This document shows positions 54,017-64,000 of a stretch of DNA of 64,000 bases, one piece after another. The position numbers and the translations under genes were made by a program. The number at the start of each line of letters is the position of its first letter. The stretch's first letter is position 1. Source of the DNA: Branchiostoma floridae (taxonomy: Eukaryota > Chordata > Leptocardii > Amphioxiformes > Branchiostomatidae). Location of the stretch: NCBI RefSeq assembly GCF_000003815.2, contig NC_049997.1, forward strand, positions 9,663,998 through 9,727,997. Direction: 5' to 3'. Under the pieces are notes generated by a model. The model worked only from the letters and a program-made list of their open reading frames with translations. It had not been told where the DNA came from and searched no databases.

Positions 54017-54354
54017 GTGTGACGGGCATATTTTTAAAAAATACTTTCACGTTTCTATAGTAGGTTTTATATTTATTGCAGAATATAAGGTAGTATGTCT
54101 TCTTAGCATTAACGAATATTTTGTTTACCTCATACCAGGTGATAACGGTTTTTTAGTTCTTCATTAACTAGCTCTACCGGAGTTTCAAAATATTGCAAAG
54201 AGTAGAGTAAGTTAGAGCCTGTAGTTATCAATATTTATTCAGGTCAATGAAAATAATTTCACCACACTTCGACTTATCAACAAGTTGATAAATCGATCAG
54301 ACACTGTTGATACGCATGTCTAAAAAACAAAATAATTGCACTACATTATCTTTG

Positions 54355-55025
54355 AGTTGATAAGTACAATGTTGACACACATGAAAAAAAACTCACTACA
54401 GTCAACATCTTGAAGTTGATAAGTACAATGTTGAAACACATGAAAAAAACTCACTACACTCAACATCTTGAAGTCGATTAGTACAATGATGATATACATG
54501 AAAAAAACCCAACTTACTACACTCAACATCTTTGAGTACAATGTTGATACACATGAAAAAAACTCACTACAGTCAACATCTTGAAGCTGAATGTTGATAC
54601 ACATGGAAAAAAACTCACTACACTCAACATCTTGAAGTTGATAAGTACGATGTTGAAACACATGAAAAAAAACTTACTACACTCAACATCTTTGAGTTGA
54701 TTAGTACAATGATGATATACATGAAAAAAAAACCAACTTACTACACTCAACATCTTTGAGTACAATGTTGATACACATGAAAAAAACTCACTACACTCAA
54801 CATCTTGAAGTTGATAAGTACAATGATGATATACATGAAAAAAACCCAACTTACTACACTGAACATCTTTGAGTACAATGTTGATACACATGAAAAAAAC
54901 TCACTACACTCAACATCTTGAAGTTGATAAGTACGATGTTGAAACACATGAAAAAAAACTTACTACACTCAACATTTTTGAGTTGAAAAGTACAATGTTG
55001 ATACACATGAAAAAAAAAAACTCAT
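54355..55025. repeat. Tandem array with ATGTTGA/TCAACAT units
   Basis: Roughly ten units of 50-70 bases, each with ACAATGTTGATACACATG, AAAAAAACTCACTACACTC and AACATCTTGAAGTTGATAAG, in slightly variable order. It lies directly beyond the stop of the NRF1-like gene, possibly in its 3' UTR. Confidence 0.9.
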
Positions 55026-55049
55026 CTGCACTACATGTATTACTTGTAT

Positions 55050-57356
55050 TTAATTCGAAGGAGTCCATAGCACTTTGGGCTTACGTACTCTTTTAGCTAC
55101 TGGAGTGTTCATCAAGAATGCTGGTACCCTCTTTCCCCGCCTCCTGAAGACAACCGGGCTGTCGGGGGCCGTGTCGGACTCTGGTCCCGACTCGCCGTAC
55201 TCTGGCCCCGACTCGCCATACTCTGACCCCGACTCGCCGTACTCTGACCCCGACTCGCCGTACTCCGACCCGGAGTCGCTACTGTACTCAGCGTGCCCCC
55301 GGGCTGTCGGGGTCCGGTGGGCTGTCGGGGTCCGGTGGGCTGTCGGGGTCCGGTGGGCTGTCGGGGTCCGGTGGGCTGTCGGGGTCCGGTGGGCTGTCGG
55401 GGTCCGGTGGGCTGTCGGGGTCCGGTGGGCTGTCGGGGTCCGGTGGGCTGTCGGGGTCCGGTGGGCTGTCGGGGTCCGGTGGGCTGTCGGGGTCCGGTGG
55501 GCTGTCGGGGTCCGGTGGGCTGTCGGGGTCCGGTGGACTGTCGGGGTGCGGTCTGTCGGGGTCTGCCTTGGGACACCGGACCGTCGTGGTCCTGACTGTC
55601 TTAGTTGTTGCCGCACTCTGTGTGCCTCCGGGCTGTCATGCTGACTGTCGGTGTCGTACTCTGGGTGTGACGCAGGGCTGTCCTGGTCCCCTCCGCCCTC
55701 TGATGGTGTGCTGTCGGGTTGGTCGACCTCGCGATCGGACAGCAGTCTGGGGTGTCCGCCGCGGAAGTAGGTGCTGGGGTCGTAACCTGTCTCCTGAATG
55801 GCGCACTTCACGACAATCTGCAAGGCACTTTGCCATTGTTCTGTGAAAACAGGCAGTAACATAGTTGTTATTGATTTTATTTTTTGCAAAGAAATCAATA
55901 TTCATAATCTTTTATTGTAGCATTGTTGAACGAATTTTAATGAATTTTTAACAGATGTTTATGTATCAATTCAGTCATGAACGGCTGCAATGGTATATAC
56001 ATATCTATGCGCACTTGTAGCTAATAAACCAGTCATTCATAATCCAGGAGGATCCATATAAGGATACCAGGAACACACAACAATTAAAAATTTTGGAATG
56101 GTTCATCTTGCAATTTCATCTGTACTGTTTACCCAAGGGCTTTATATCTTCCTTGGTTTACCTACTCACGTGAATATTAAACGGGTCAATTTGGAGTGGG
56201 AAATAGTCAAATACGGTTTAATATATATCAACAAGCCTGTTTCGTATGTACACTGGTACGTATCCATGCATATATGGAGTATGCAACATTTCTTTGCAAC
56301 TACAACAGCAGATCAAGAGACAGATAGATAAGCCTGGATAAATTTGTTATTATAAAGGCGGAAAAGATTACCGTGTGTGTACCCCTTTCCCTCTGGCTTC
56401 TTGCCAATACCCTTGCTTCTGTCGATTGACGACCATGGCAGCACTGCATCCGGCCACCAGGTCGGCCTCTTTCCCGACTGGGCCCATCCCGGTTGGCCGC
56501 GCCCGGTCAGCACCTTCACGTAGCACGGGATCAGTTCCCGAAGCTGTGCGTTCGTGAGTCGATGCCACAGGACGTCGGGCAGGGGAAGAAGGACGGTTGA
56601 TTCTGGGGAGGGGGTTAAGGTATAGAACATTATGATGGGTCAGCTCGATGGGTACATCATCTACATGCGTTTGATAAAACTGTTCACGTTAGCCTCCTTC
56701 GCATACATCTAGCGGTACTGGCTTATGGGGGGAGGCTTGTTTGCGATTTTCAAGCTGAGGTTCTCTAATGCAGGGAAACGGACTTCTTTCCACAACAAAC
56801 TCCCTTTCCCGGCATTATAGAACCTTAGCCGTCGTTGAAAATCGCAAACAAGCACCCCTAAATAAGATAAAAGCTGGGTTGTGTCGTCCTGTCCTATTTC
56901 ATACAATCCCAAGTAAGGCCTGTGTCACATTTGAAAACTGGGGCCCGACCGGGCAGCTTTACATACCGAAAAGTATGGTTATCAAACTACACAAGACGCA
57001 TAGTTTGTATTAAATATTCCCTGATAAAGATTTGGAAGTGCGGAACCGCAGCCTAAACACAGAGCAAAGGCTGACATTTGAATCTTTTCGCATCAGACAT
57101 AATAACATAATTCCTCACCTTGTGAAGCTGTCTTGACCCTTTCTTCGGCCTCAGCGAAAACGGTGGTAAGCTCGTCCATGCGGCTGCCCACGAATGCCGA
57201 GAAAAGGCCCGTGGGATCGTGGACGCAAAGTCCTCCGTGAGGGGTCAAGTTGACTGCGAAGGCCGTGCACCCCCCTTCGTTGGCCTGTTGAACGAGTTTG
57301 TCAAACCCCTTGCATACCTTCTCTCGGTAAAAACGACAGAAGTTCGGGTTCGACAT
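55050..57356 (-). CDS. Divergent NRF-1/EWG/P3A2-type DNA-binding protein (three exons)
   Basis: Exons are 57356-57119, 56602-56372 and 55840-55050, with AG/GT borders and phase 1 junctions, giving 419 residues. The first exon (MSNPNFCRFYREKVCKGFDK ... CTAFAVNLTP ... FVGSRMDEL) aligns in layout with the start of the NRF1 DNA-binding domain. Exon 2 has the signature LTNAQLRELIPCYVKVLTGR, then GQPGW and WWPD (residues about 95-132); NRF-1 has MTQAQLRAFIPEMLK.STGRGKPGW and WWPE. Exon 3 opens EQWQSALQIVVKCAIQETG, matching the WTQALRTIVKNCYKQHG end of the domain. It continues into an acidic Ser/Asp-rich region, about 13 HRTPTA repeats, SEYGESG repeats and a basic C terminus (FRRRGKRVPAF, KRVRKPKVLW). 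It is expected to be nuclear and DNA-binding. It is too divergent to be the single conserved NRF1 orthologue. Start could lie upstream if another exon exists. Confidence 0.8.
55307..55545. repeat. 18-bp tandem repeat inside the NRF1-like gene
   Basis: About 13 copies of GGTCCGGTGGGCTGTCGG (plus strand), encoding HRTPTA units on the minus strand. The copies are almost identical, so recent expansion or length polymorphism is likely. Other frames open across it are shadows. Confidence 0.95.
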
Positions 57357-58255
57357 ATCTCTAGAGATCTCACACACCACTGTTTCTGACCACTGTAAAG
57401 TCGCAATTGAGCGAAGCTGAGTGTAGCAAGTTTATAAGGAACGCTCCCTCCATTGTTATTATAATTATATGATGTTGTCTGACAAGGATCCTGAGCGGCA
57501 TGCGCATAGCCCAAAAGTTGCACTTTGTACTTCACAACTTTGGTTCATTTATAATTAGGCACAATTACACAATTAGGTTGAAGCTCAAATGTTGATGCAT
57601 GCATGATTAATAATTGCATATAGTCAGTACGTAGTTTGATTTCACTTATATTCACTTAACATTTATCATTTATTATGGCAAATTGCTTAACACTTAACAT
57701 CCAACACTAAAATTAAACTATTTGGACTTACCCCTCTAAATTTCCGGACGAACTCCGTCGACCTTGTACATATTCATTTATATTTCGCTTGTTTGTAGTG
57801 GTAAAAGACCTTATGAAACTGAGACAGTATACGTATCTGTATTTCTGGATTAAAAAAAAATTCACTATGAAGTCAAATATATTAATCATAAACTGAACAC
57901 GTCTGTTTCATCTGAATAGGACATTTAAAAAATCCTTCGACAATTCGGTAATGCTATTGCGTACGTGACTGATCAATGTGGCCTGAACATTTTCATTCTC
58001 CAAGCGGAGGTAGTAGTGGCTGTGGTTTCTTATCACCCCTAAGAAATCCCTAAGATGTAATTCTTTCGTGGTAAAAGAAAATAGGTATTCATATCACCTC
58101 TTATCTTCCATTTGTAGTGAGGAAATTTACTTAACACATAGTAAAAAATAATAATTCTATCGCTGTCATGCATAGAACCACCTATTTTGGTTCAGTTGCA
58201 ATAATACAGTCGGTCAGAACAAGGGTGTTCAAACAGAAATGAAAGTTGCTTTGGT
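57357..58255. other. Upstream region of the NRF1-like gene
   Basis: AT-rich, no exon supported. ACTTTACAG at 57408-57400 is an acceptor-like site before TGGTCAGAAACAG, so an extra 5' exon is possible. Confidence 0.4.
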
Positions 58256-58665
58256 TTGGGGAGGTGCCGCTTTGTTTGTTTAAAGTAAACGTGGCTTTCG
58301 GTTAGCAGCTTGGGTCGGGAAGGGTGATAATCCCCTGTGCTCGAGCTCTATGCACTATGATGGTAATGATATTATTGTTAGTAATGTTACCGCGTCCACT
58401 TTGTTCACTTAAAAAATACGTTATGGCTTTCGGTTAGCAGCTTGGGTCCGCGAAAGGTGATAATCCCCTGTGCTCTGTGCACTATGATGGTAATGATATC
58501 ATTGTTACCGCGGCCGCTTTGTTTACTTAAAATAAACGTTATGGCATTCGGTTAGCAGCTTGGGTCGGCGAAGGGTGATAATCCCCTGTGCTCTGTGCAC
58601 TATGATGGTAATGATATCATTGTTACCGCGGCCGCTTTGTTTACTTAAAACAAAAGTTGCTGCTT
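58256..58665. repeat. 118-132 bp tandem repeat (three to four copies)
   Basis: GGTTAGCAGCTTGGGTC recurs at spacings of about 132 and 118 bases, with GTGATAATCCCCTGTGCTC, CACTATGATGGTAATGATAT and a GCGGCCGCTTTGTTTACTTA junction. Confidence 0.85.
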
Positions 58666-58669
58666 TCTG

Positions 58670-60837
58670 TATGATGGTAATGAGTTCACTGAACAAGCCT
58701 TATTCTCAGATGATTAGAATGCATAATGTACATCCGGGTCATTAGCCACGAAAAAAAACTCTATATAAACGACAGTGGGAAATTGAACAGATCTCTTGAG
58801 AAAATTGCCATCATGATCAGAAAGAAACGAGTCCCGAAGAAAGATCCAGTCTCTAGTGAGTCATTGCACCATTTAAAGAAAAAGTCTACTCGAGCGCAAC
58901 GAGCGGAAAACAAGGACAACGCTGCTACTAATGATGTTACAAAACGCATGGGGAATCTCTCCGTTGGGACCGAACCTGCCGAGCTGTGCAAGTTTTCCAC
59001 TAGAAGTTCGAGCGTCGCTGTCTTGAGGTAACTGTCCGGAAGTTCGCATTTACTGTTTGTGTGCATTGTTATATTAGCAACCAGGACAACTTAACATAGA
59101 TAAACAAACATCTAACAAAATTGTTAAGATTTATGAAGAGTACAGTGACTGATGATGACTGGACTTTGTCTCACTGTAATAACTTGTAAGTCATTAAGCA
59201 TCGGCAAAATTTTCGGAAATTTTTAGGCTCCGTCACTCCGCTCTATCTCGGAACCGGTCATATCACGGATAGTTCCGGTAGTCTCAACGTGTTTTTGAAA
59301 CCTTAGAACAAGATCGACAACCAACAAAAGATACGGGAGCTCGCTCTCTGAAAATTCGCTCGGTGATATTTCGCCCCCCACCCCAAAACACTTGCTGCCT
59401 ATACCCCTGATCTACCGCTACAACATGTAATTTCGCGGCGCATCATTTCAATGAAGAAAATTTTTGCCAATTTCGCCATTTTTGACCGACAAAATCGGTA
59501 TACAAAAAGCATGGTATTTTTAAAAGATCTCCGACTTGGAGAGTAGGTTATATCCTCGACATTGATATACTCCATTGTCACAAGGAGCTTTTATATCTGA
59601 TATGAAATTGTCCTGATTCAGAAATGCATCATATTATTATAATTTTTATCCGAGTTTGAATCTCCCGCCAAACCCAGCGTCCAATAGAAGCGCTAATAAG
59701 AATTGACCAATCAGACGGTTTGTAGCATGTTGACCATCTGCATGGTTTCTCTCTCGTCACATCCTGCTTGTTTTGCGACGAATTTTCGCCTTAGAAATGA
59801 GTGGGCAGGAAAATAACATGGCAACCACGAATTCTAAGGTCAAGGCAGGTATATTCATGTCACTGGCGGGCATGTTGACGACGACTTGGAAGGTAAACTA
59901 GCTGGAAAATTGTCGAGATTGTGTGAAAATTATCGTGGGGGGGGGGGGGGCAGGTCTTATTGGCGCGAAAGTAGACATATAGTGTAAACACAAACACAGC
60001 CAGGGTTTTTTTTTCACTTTCCAGGGCAAATTTCACAAGGTTTAGATAGTTTAGAACAAAAAGAGAAGGTATATAAGTGACAGAAAGCTTTTTGCAGGGC
60101 TGGACTTGGCTCCTGACATTTACTTTTAGGGTTTGGTTTTTGGTTTTACTTAAAAAAGACCTAACAATTTTTAGGGATTTCAGGGCTGGGTTTTAGTTAC
60201 CCACCACTAATTGTATGCCACTTTTTTTAAACTTCATACTAGAATATTATCCACAACATGCAAACTAAATACGTAAGTTAAAACGGGGAGGTCTACGGGC
60301 GGGTGTCTGGTAGTCAAGGAGGTATCATAAATTGTGTACTTTTTTTACTTAATGATTTAATTTTAGACACCCTGCTCAAACAGGTCTGTCTTGATATTAT
60401 ATATTATCAGGATATTATGCCAAAGCAAACAAATTTAATGGATGCCATCTGCACATTTATTTCTAGTACCAGATTTCGTGGAAGAACAGATTTTAACAAA
60501 CAACTAAGCCCCATTGATTGATTTCTGTGGAAACCAAGTATTTACATCACACTTATTCACCTTTATCTGCGGGGTAACCTATATATGTTGCTTTTGAAAA
60601 CAGAGTATTTAAGAGATATCAAGTGGAAGCACTGGTTTTGAACAGCAATGTTTTTAAAATGTTGTAATTTGAAAACAACGGATATAGGTTACCCCACTGA
60701 TAAAGGTGAACTAGCATTAAATCTTGCTGCAAATCAAACTTAATTAATGTGACCTCTAATAGATGAAATTAAAATTGTTATTATGCTGTATGTTATTGAA
60801 AGTCCATTGTTTTATATCTGTACATTTATCATTTCAG
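58670..60837. other. Region upstream of the SWIM/KDZ-like gene
   Basis: No firm exon. An open frame at 58813-59031 (MIRKKRVPKKDPVSSESLHH...) is basic and lacks a domain. A poly-G run lies near 59940. The 59.6-59.8 kb part may be a promoter. Confidence 0.4.
59797..59848 (+). other. Weak candidate first exon of the SWIM/KDZ-like gene
   Basis: ATG at 59797 gives MSGQENNMATTNSKVKA and a donor-like GCAG|GTATAT. The phase (1) does not fit the exon at 60838 (needs 2), so another exon would be required between them, or this is not an exon. Confidence 0.2.
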
Positions 60838-63800
60838 CCTCCCTGGGAACAATGACCAGGCATTTGTTTATGCCCGAAACGTCAGGCTGCATCAGCGATG
60901 CTTCAAGCTTTCCTTGGATGGTTGCTACGCATTTCCGGACTGGAGCGAGAAGGAGAAGCATCTTTTACGCAACTTTGTCCTTGTGGAAGTGAAGCGCTTC
61001 TGCACAGAGGATGAGGGAGAGTGTAGAGTCATCTACATGTGTAGCTGTGCAACTGGAGAGAGTAACCGTGAACGTCTGGGTCACATGGACAACATAGTAA
61101 GTAAAACTCAATTTTTTTGCAAAAGGTGATATTCAGATATGTAACATGTATAACTCAGAATCAAAATTTCAGAAACAACTTTCAGGGGTGCCTAATTATT
61201 CATACAGTCCTTATGGAATTCATCCGATTCATTACCAAGAAATGTATGATCCTTCTGGAATTCATGCGATCCTCACGGAAATCATACCGGGCCATGCTCT
61301 GTTGCAGATTAAATTCCTTTCTCCATCTAGCCTAGTGGTAAACGCAACGCTCTGAGTTCTTTTTGTGGGGATGGACTAATTGTAGTTTGTAATTGCTATG
61401 AAAAAAGAAGCTGTGTATTTGATGTTGGTAATTTTTTCCCAAGATATATGGTATATGTGCTCAACATAGAGAGCTGATATAGAATGAAAAATCTGCTGAT
61501 ATTTCACATATCTTCATTATGAACGTGCCCATGAATTATAACATAGAAGTGTATGGGAGAAAAACTCGTCAATGAGACCATAAGTTGCCGTTCATGGAGG
61601 TAGAGGTTGTAGGGCTTAGCAGGGTGGGATGATCTCGATATCGTCAGAAGAAATGCAAGTTTCATAAGGATCGTTTGTTTCTTGTAAGGATAGTATGAAT
61701 ACTTAGGCACCCCTGACTTTTTTCCCAGTAAACAGCAAAGTGAGCAAACTATTGTAGAACCAGTGAATCTGTATCTATATAGCCGGTATAACCGCCGTTT
61801 GGTGTTCGTTTGTTCGTTATGTGCATGATATAGCACTTATCAGCATTGAACTGCGTAAGCCTGAACTGAATAATTAAGGGTTAATGACTCGCCCCGAGGT
61901 ATATGTCATAACGCCTGGTCCTTTGCTAAAACCACTTTATTGATATTATTTGATAAAGACGGCAAATATTTTCTTTGAACAAAGAAACACACACTACTGG
62001 TGTTAATAGATAAGAAGATGTAATTGTACTTTTCATTGGTCACAATTCCCTTCTTATCTCATTCTGGTGGTCAGAGTGGTTTCTGTCTGTCCTTCTGATT
62101 GGTTGAAACTTTCAAAAGTCATTAATGCACATCTGTGTTAATGAAACTATTAATGCAAGACTGACAATGATTTTCCATCTGTAACGGCATCATGACCAAC
62201 ATAAAATGGACCTTCTGATTGGGCCACGTCCCCTGGCTATATGATAATGATCATTGATGACTCATTGGCATCACATACCAAATTCGGACCCATGTCACCC
62301 ATGACTTTGATATCAATTGAATTTATTGTGTAAATTTTCAGGTACAGGATCCCTCAGGATTGCAATTCGCCGAGGAGGATCACTACTGTCTTCATTCCAA
62401 GGTGGCCAAACAGCTCAATCTTCAACCGTTCGAAGATGACGAGGACACAGACTGCGTTCAGCAAATATCAACTGTTCCCTTTCTTGCTGCCGTGCATGAT
62501 GGGGATAGATATGGTAAGTAGATCCAATGTTATTAAGTCATTCAGCTATTCTTGTTTCTGACAGTCCTCAATGTCTAGATGTTGGCATTGTCTTCTTTGC
62601 TTTAAAATCTTAATGGTAGCAGCGTTCTCCAGTGTTGCAATATAGTTTAGTGAGTATATTGTTTTAAATTGTACGTTCAGAAATAATGTTTGTTGCAAAT
62701 ATTCTAGCGAATACTGATATGTCTAGAAGTTTTTATGCAACATTGCAAATCTTTCTATAGTAATAATTTGAAAATGAAGTACAAGAATTATGTGAAAAAC
62801 AATACAATTTATTTATTTTTATTTATTTGTCTATATTTTTTAAATTTTGTTTCATTTTGGGAGCTGGATAAACTTAATGTTATTTATCTGTTTGCATCCC
62901 ATAGCCTTATCAATCTGATTGTTTGGTTTGTCTGATTTTAGGCTTGCTGAAGCGTGTTGGTCGTATGGGCAAGTTGACTTGTCAGCAGTGTCCATACCAG
63001 CGACACAGCTGTGGACATATCCAGTCATACAATGACTGGTGCAGGGAGAGGGACATAGAACCTGAGGTTGCTCTGCATCTCGCATCAGAGTCAGTGGAAG
63101 AATTCACAAGCATCTCGTACAGTCCCATCCCCTACCCATGGCCAGCAGAGATGAAAGAGAAGTTTGAAAGGTGGGTAAAATGATACTACGACAAAAGAAC
63201 TTCTGTATTTGTATCTATGCCCACAGATCTGAATCTGTAAGCTTTTGGTTATTTCATCTTTTTCATGTTACTTGCAATTAGCCCATGGGCAATAAACTTA
63301 CTTATATTATATGATAATGAATTAAGAGCTTAAATGTTTATTCTATGCATGAATGCGTAACATTCAACCATATATGATAGGTAAGGTTACATTATGATAC
63401 AGTAAAAGCTGTTTAATTGCACACCCCATGTGCCAGCCTATTTCGTGCAATTATCCGGATGGTGCAACAAAGCGCAATTATCAAGCTGGACCACAGGTTT
63501 TGGGGATTACATGCAATTAATAGAAGTGTGAGGAAATCCGTTGTGCAATTAACTGGCTTTTACTGTACATAAAAAAAAGCAGATCAAGAAGATATAAAGC
63601 AAAGCCTGCATGCAAGACACAACACAAGAGTATGCGTCCAGTTTCCAAACTAATCATTGCTTCTTTGTGATTTTAGGCTGTCGGAGCCAGGTCTCCAACA
63701 GTTTCCTAAGCACTTGCTGCCTGACTGTCCTGAGGGCCCTTGTCCTCATGGAAACAGCTGGGATAAGAGGGACCCTATCAAGCAGGGGTGGGTAAGCCAT

Positions 63801-63964
63801 GATGGTGTCCTAATCCACCTGGAGGAGCTGACCATCAGCACCTACAAGGATGCAGACGGCAGTGAGGTCAACCGAGTGGCGTACTACAGACCTACTATCG
63901 GAGGTTGTACCTGCCGTCGGCAGTACGATGGGCTGGATGATCTGTTACACAACTTGGACAACAA
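60838..63964 (+). CDS. SWIM zinc-finger gene with KDZ-transposase-type cysteine cluster (partial)
   Basis: Four exons with AG/GT borders and consistent phases: 60838-61096, 62342-62513, 62942-63170 and 63677-63964. Exon 1 (NNDQAFVYARNVRLHQRCFK ... VIYMCSCATGESN) and exon 2 (DHYCLHSKVAKQL) together make a SWIM motif, CxC...CxH. Exon 3 has a cysteine cluster, LTCQQCPYQRHSCGHI. Exon 4 has LLPDCPEGPCPHGNSWDK and ends VAYYRPTIGGCTCRRQYDGL, the kind of CxC cluster seen in Kyakuja-Dileera-Zisupton (KDZ) transposases and in HMGXB3-like genes. Both the 5' start and the 3' remainder, including any catalytic core, are missing from the window. Its introns and clean splice sites argue for a host gene or a young intron-bearing element. 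A transposase or a transposase-derived DNA-binding protein is the best description. Confidence 0.75.
63400..63565. mobile_element. Tigger/pogo-like MITE, copy 3
   Basis: Ends CAGTAAAAGCTGTTTAATTG and CAATTAACTGGCTTTTACTG with TA on both sides. Located in the last visible intron of the SWIM/KDZ-like gene. Confidence 0.8.
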
Positions 63965-64000
63965 GTAAGTTTATTCCATAGTTGAAATGAGATGATGTAA

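Noticed and set aside
53219-54022. 267-residue open frame over the 66-bp array
   Set aside because: It is open only because 66 is divisible by three. There is no leader, domain, flanking exon or codon signature, and the repeat can be explained as non-coding.
53197-55025. CRISPR array
   Set aside because: The arrays are head-to-tail units without unique spacers, and the genome is clearly eukaryotic.
55075-55644. Plus-strand frames of Val-Gly-Val-Arg and Gly-Cys-Arg repeats
   Set aside because: Shadows of the 18-bp repeat that encodes HRTPTA on the minus strand of the NRF1-like gene.
59797-59848. Definite first exon of the SWIM/KDZ-like gene
   Set aside because: The splice phase does not fit the next supported exon, so it is kept only as a weak candidate.

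Overview
The window looks like a piece of an intron-rich invertebrate deuterostome genome, most probably a lancelet (Branchiostoma). This is inferred from short exons in long introns, very dense MITE/SINE/LINE debris, a THSD7-type gene, a PRD-like homeobox gene and decayed C2H2 zinc fingers. No species-specific marker was tested. One 100-N assembly gap lies at 1524-1623.

Layout. The left edge holds a truncated Helitron replicase fragment (1-240), apparently inside intron 1 of a THSD7-like gene whose signal-peptide exon is at 729-1256 (minus). From 3.7 to 22.4 kb, four minus-strand genes encode secreted, low-complexity proteins. A (3701-8143) and B (10596-15406) are clear paralogues. Both have a signal peptide plus repeat exon, a cysteine-rich YCGGC-type cassette, a WAP domain, then an unrecognised cysteine-bounded domain spread over three exons, then a repetitive tail. 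All splice phases match between A and B. C (18708-19454) and D (21581-22417) are single-exon repeat proteins. B, C and D share the signal peptide and a TATA-like proximal promoter; B and D also share an upstream CRE-like block.

From 23.5 to 27.1 kb there is mobile and decayed DNA: a zinc-finger pseudogene, a long-arm foldback element with a LINE end inside it, and a second LINE end. A 62-residue single-pass membrane protein gene follows on the minus strand (27304-27492). A three-exon PRD-like homeobox gene occupies 30153-33100 (plus), with a probable 5' UTR exon near 29.2 kb. From 33.7 to 43.2 kb there are mainly repeats, including a 169-170 bp tandem array.

A two-exon minus-strand gene (43573-47381) encodes a WH1/EVH1 domain followed by a lysine-rich stretch and a CRIB-like motif, which is the N-terminal plan of WASP without the actin-nucleating end. 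A three-exon minus-strand gene (55050-57356) encodes a divergent NRF-1/EWG/P3A2-type DNA-binding domain with a Thr-Pro repeat tail. It sits beside three unrelated tandem arrays (53.2-55.5 kb). The right edge (from 60838, plus) holds four exons of a SWIM-zinc-finger gene with a cysteine cluster of the kind linked to KDZ transposases; it continues beyond the window.

The secreted A-D cluster is the clearest candidate for a co-regulated, poorly described system. The other genes show no evident functional link to one another. Gene models rest on reading frames, consensus splice sites, phase agreement and paralogue comparison; no transcript evidence was available.
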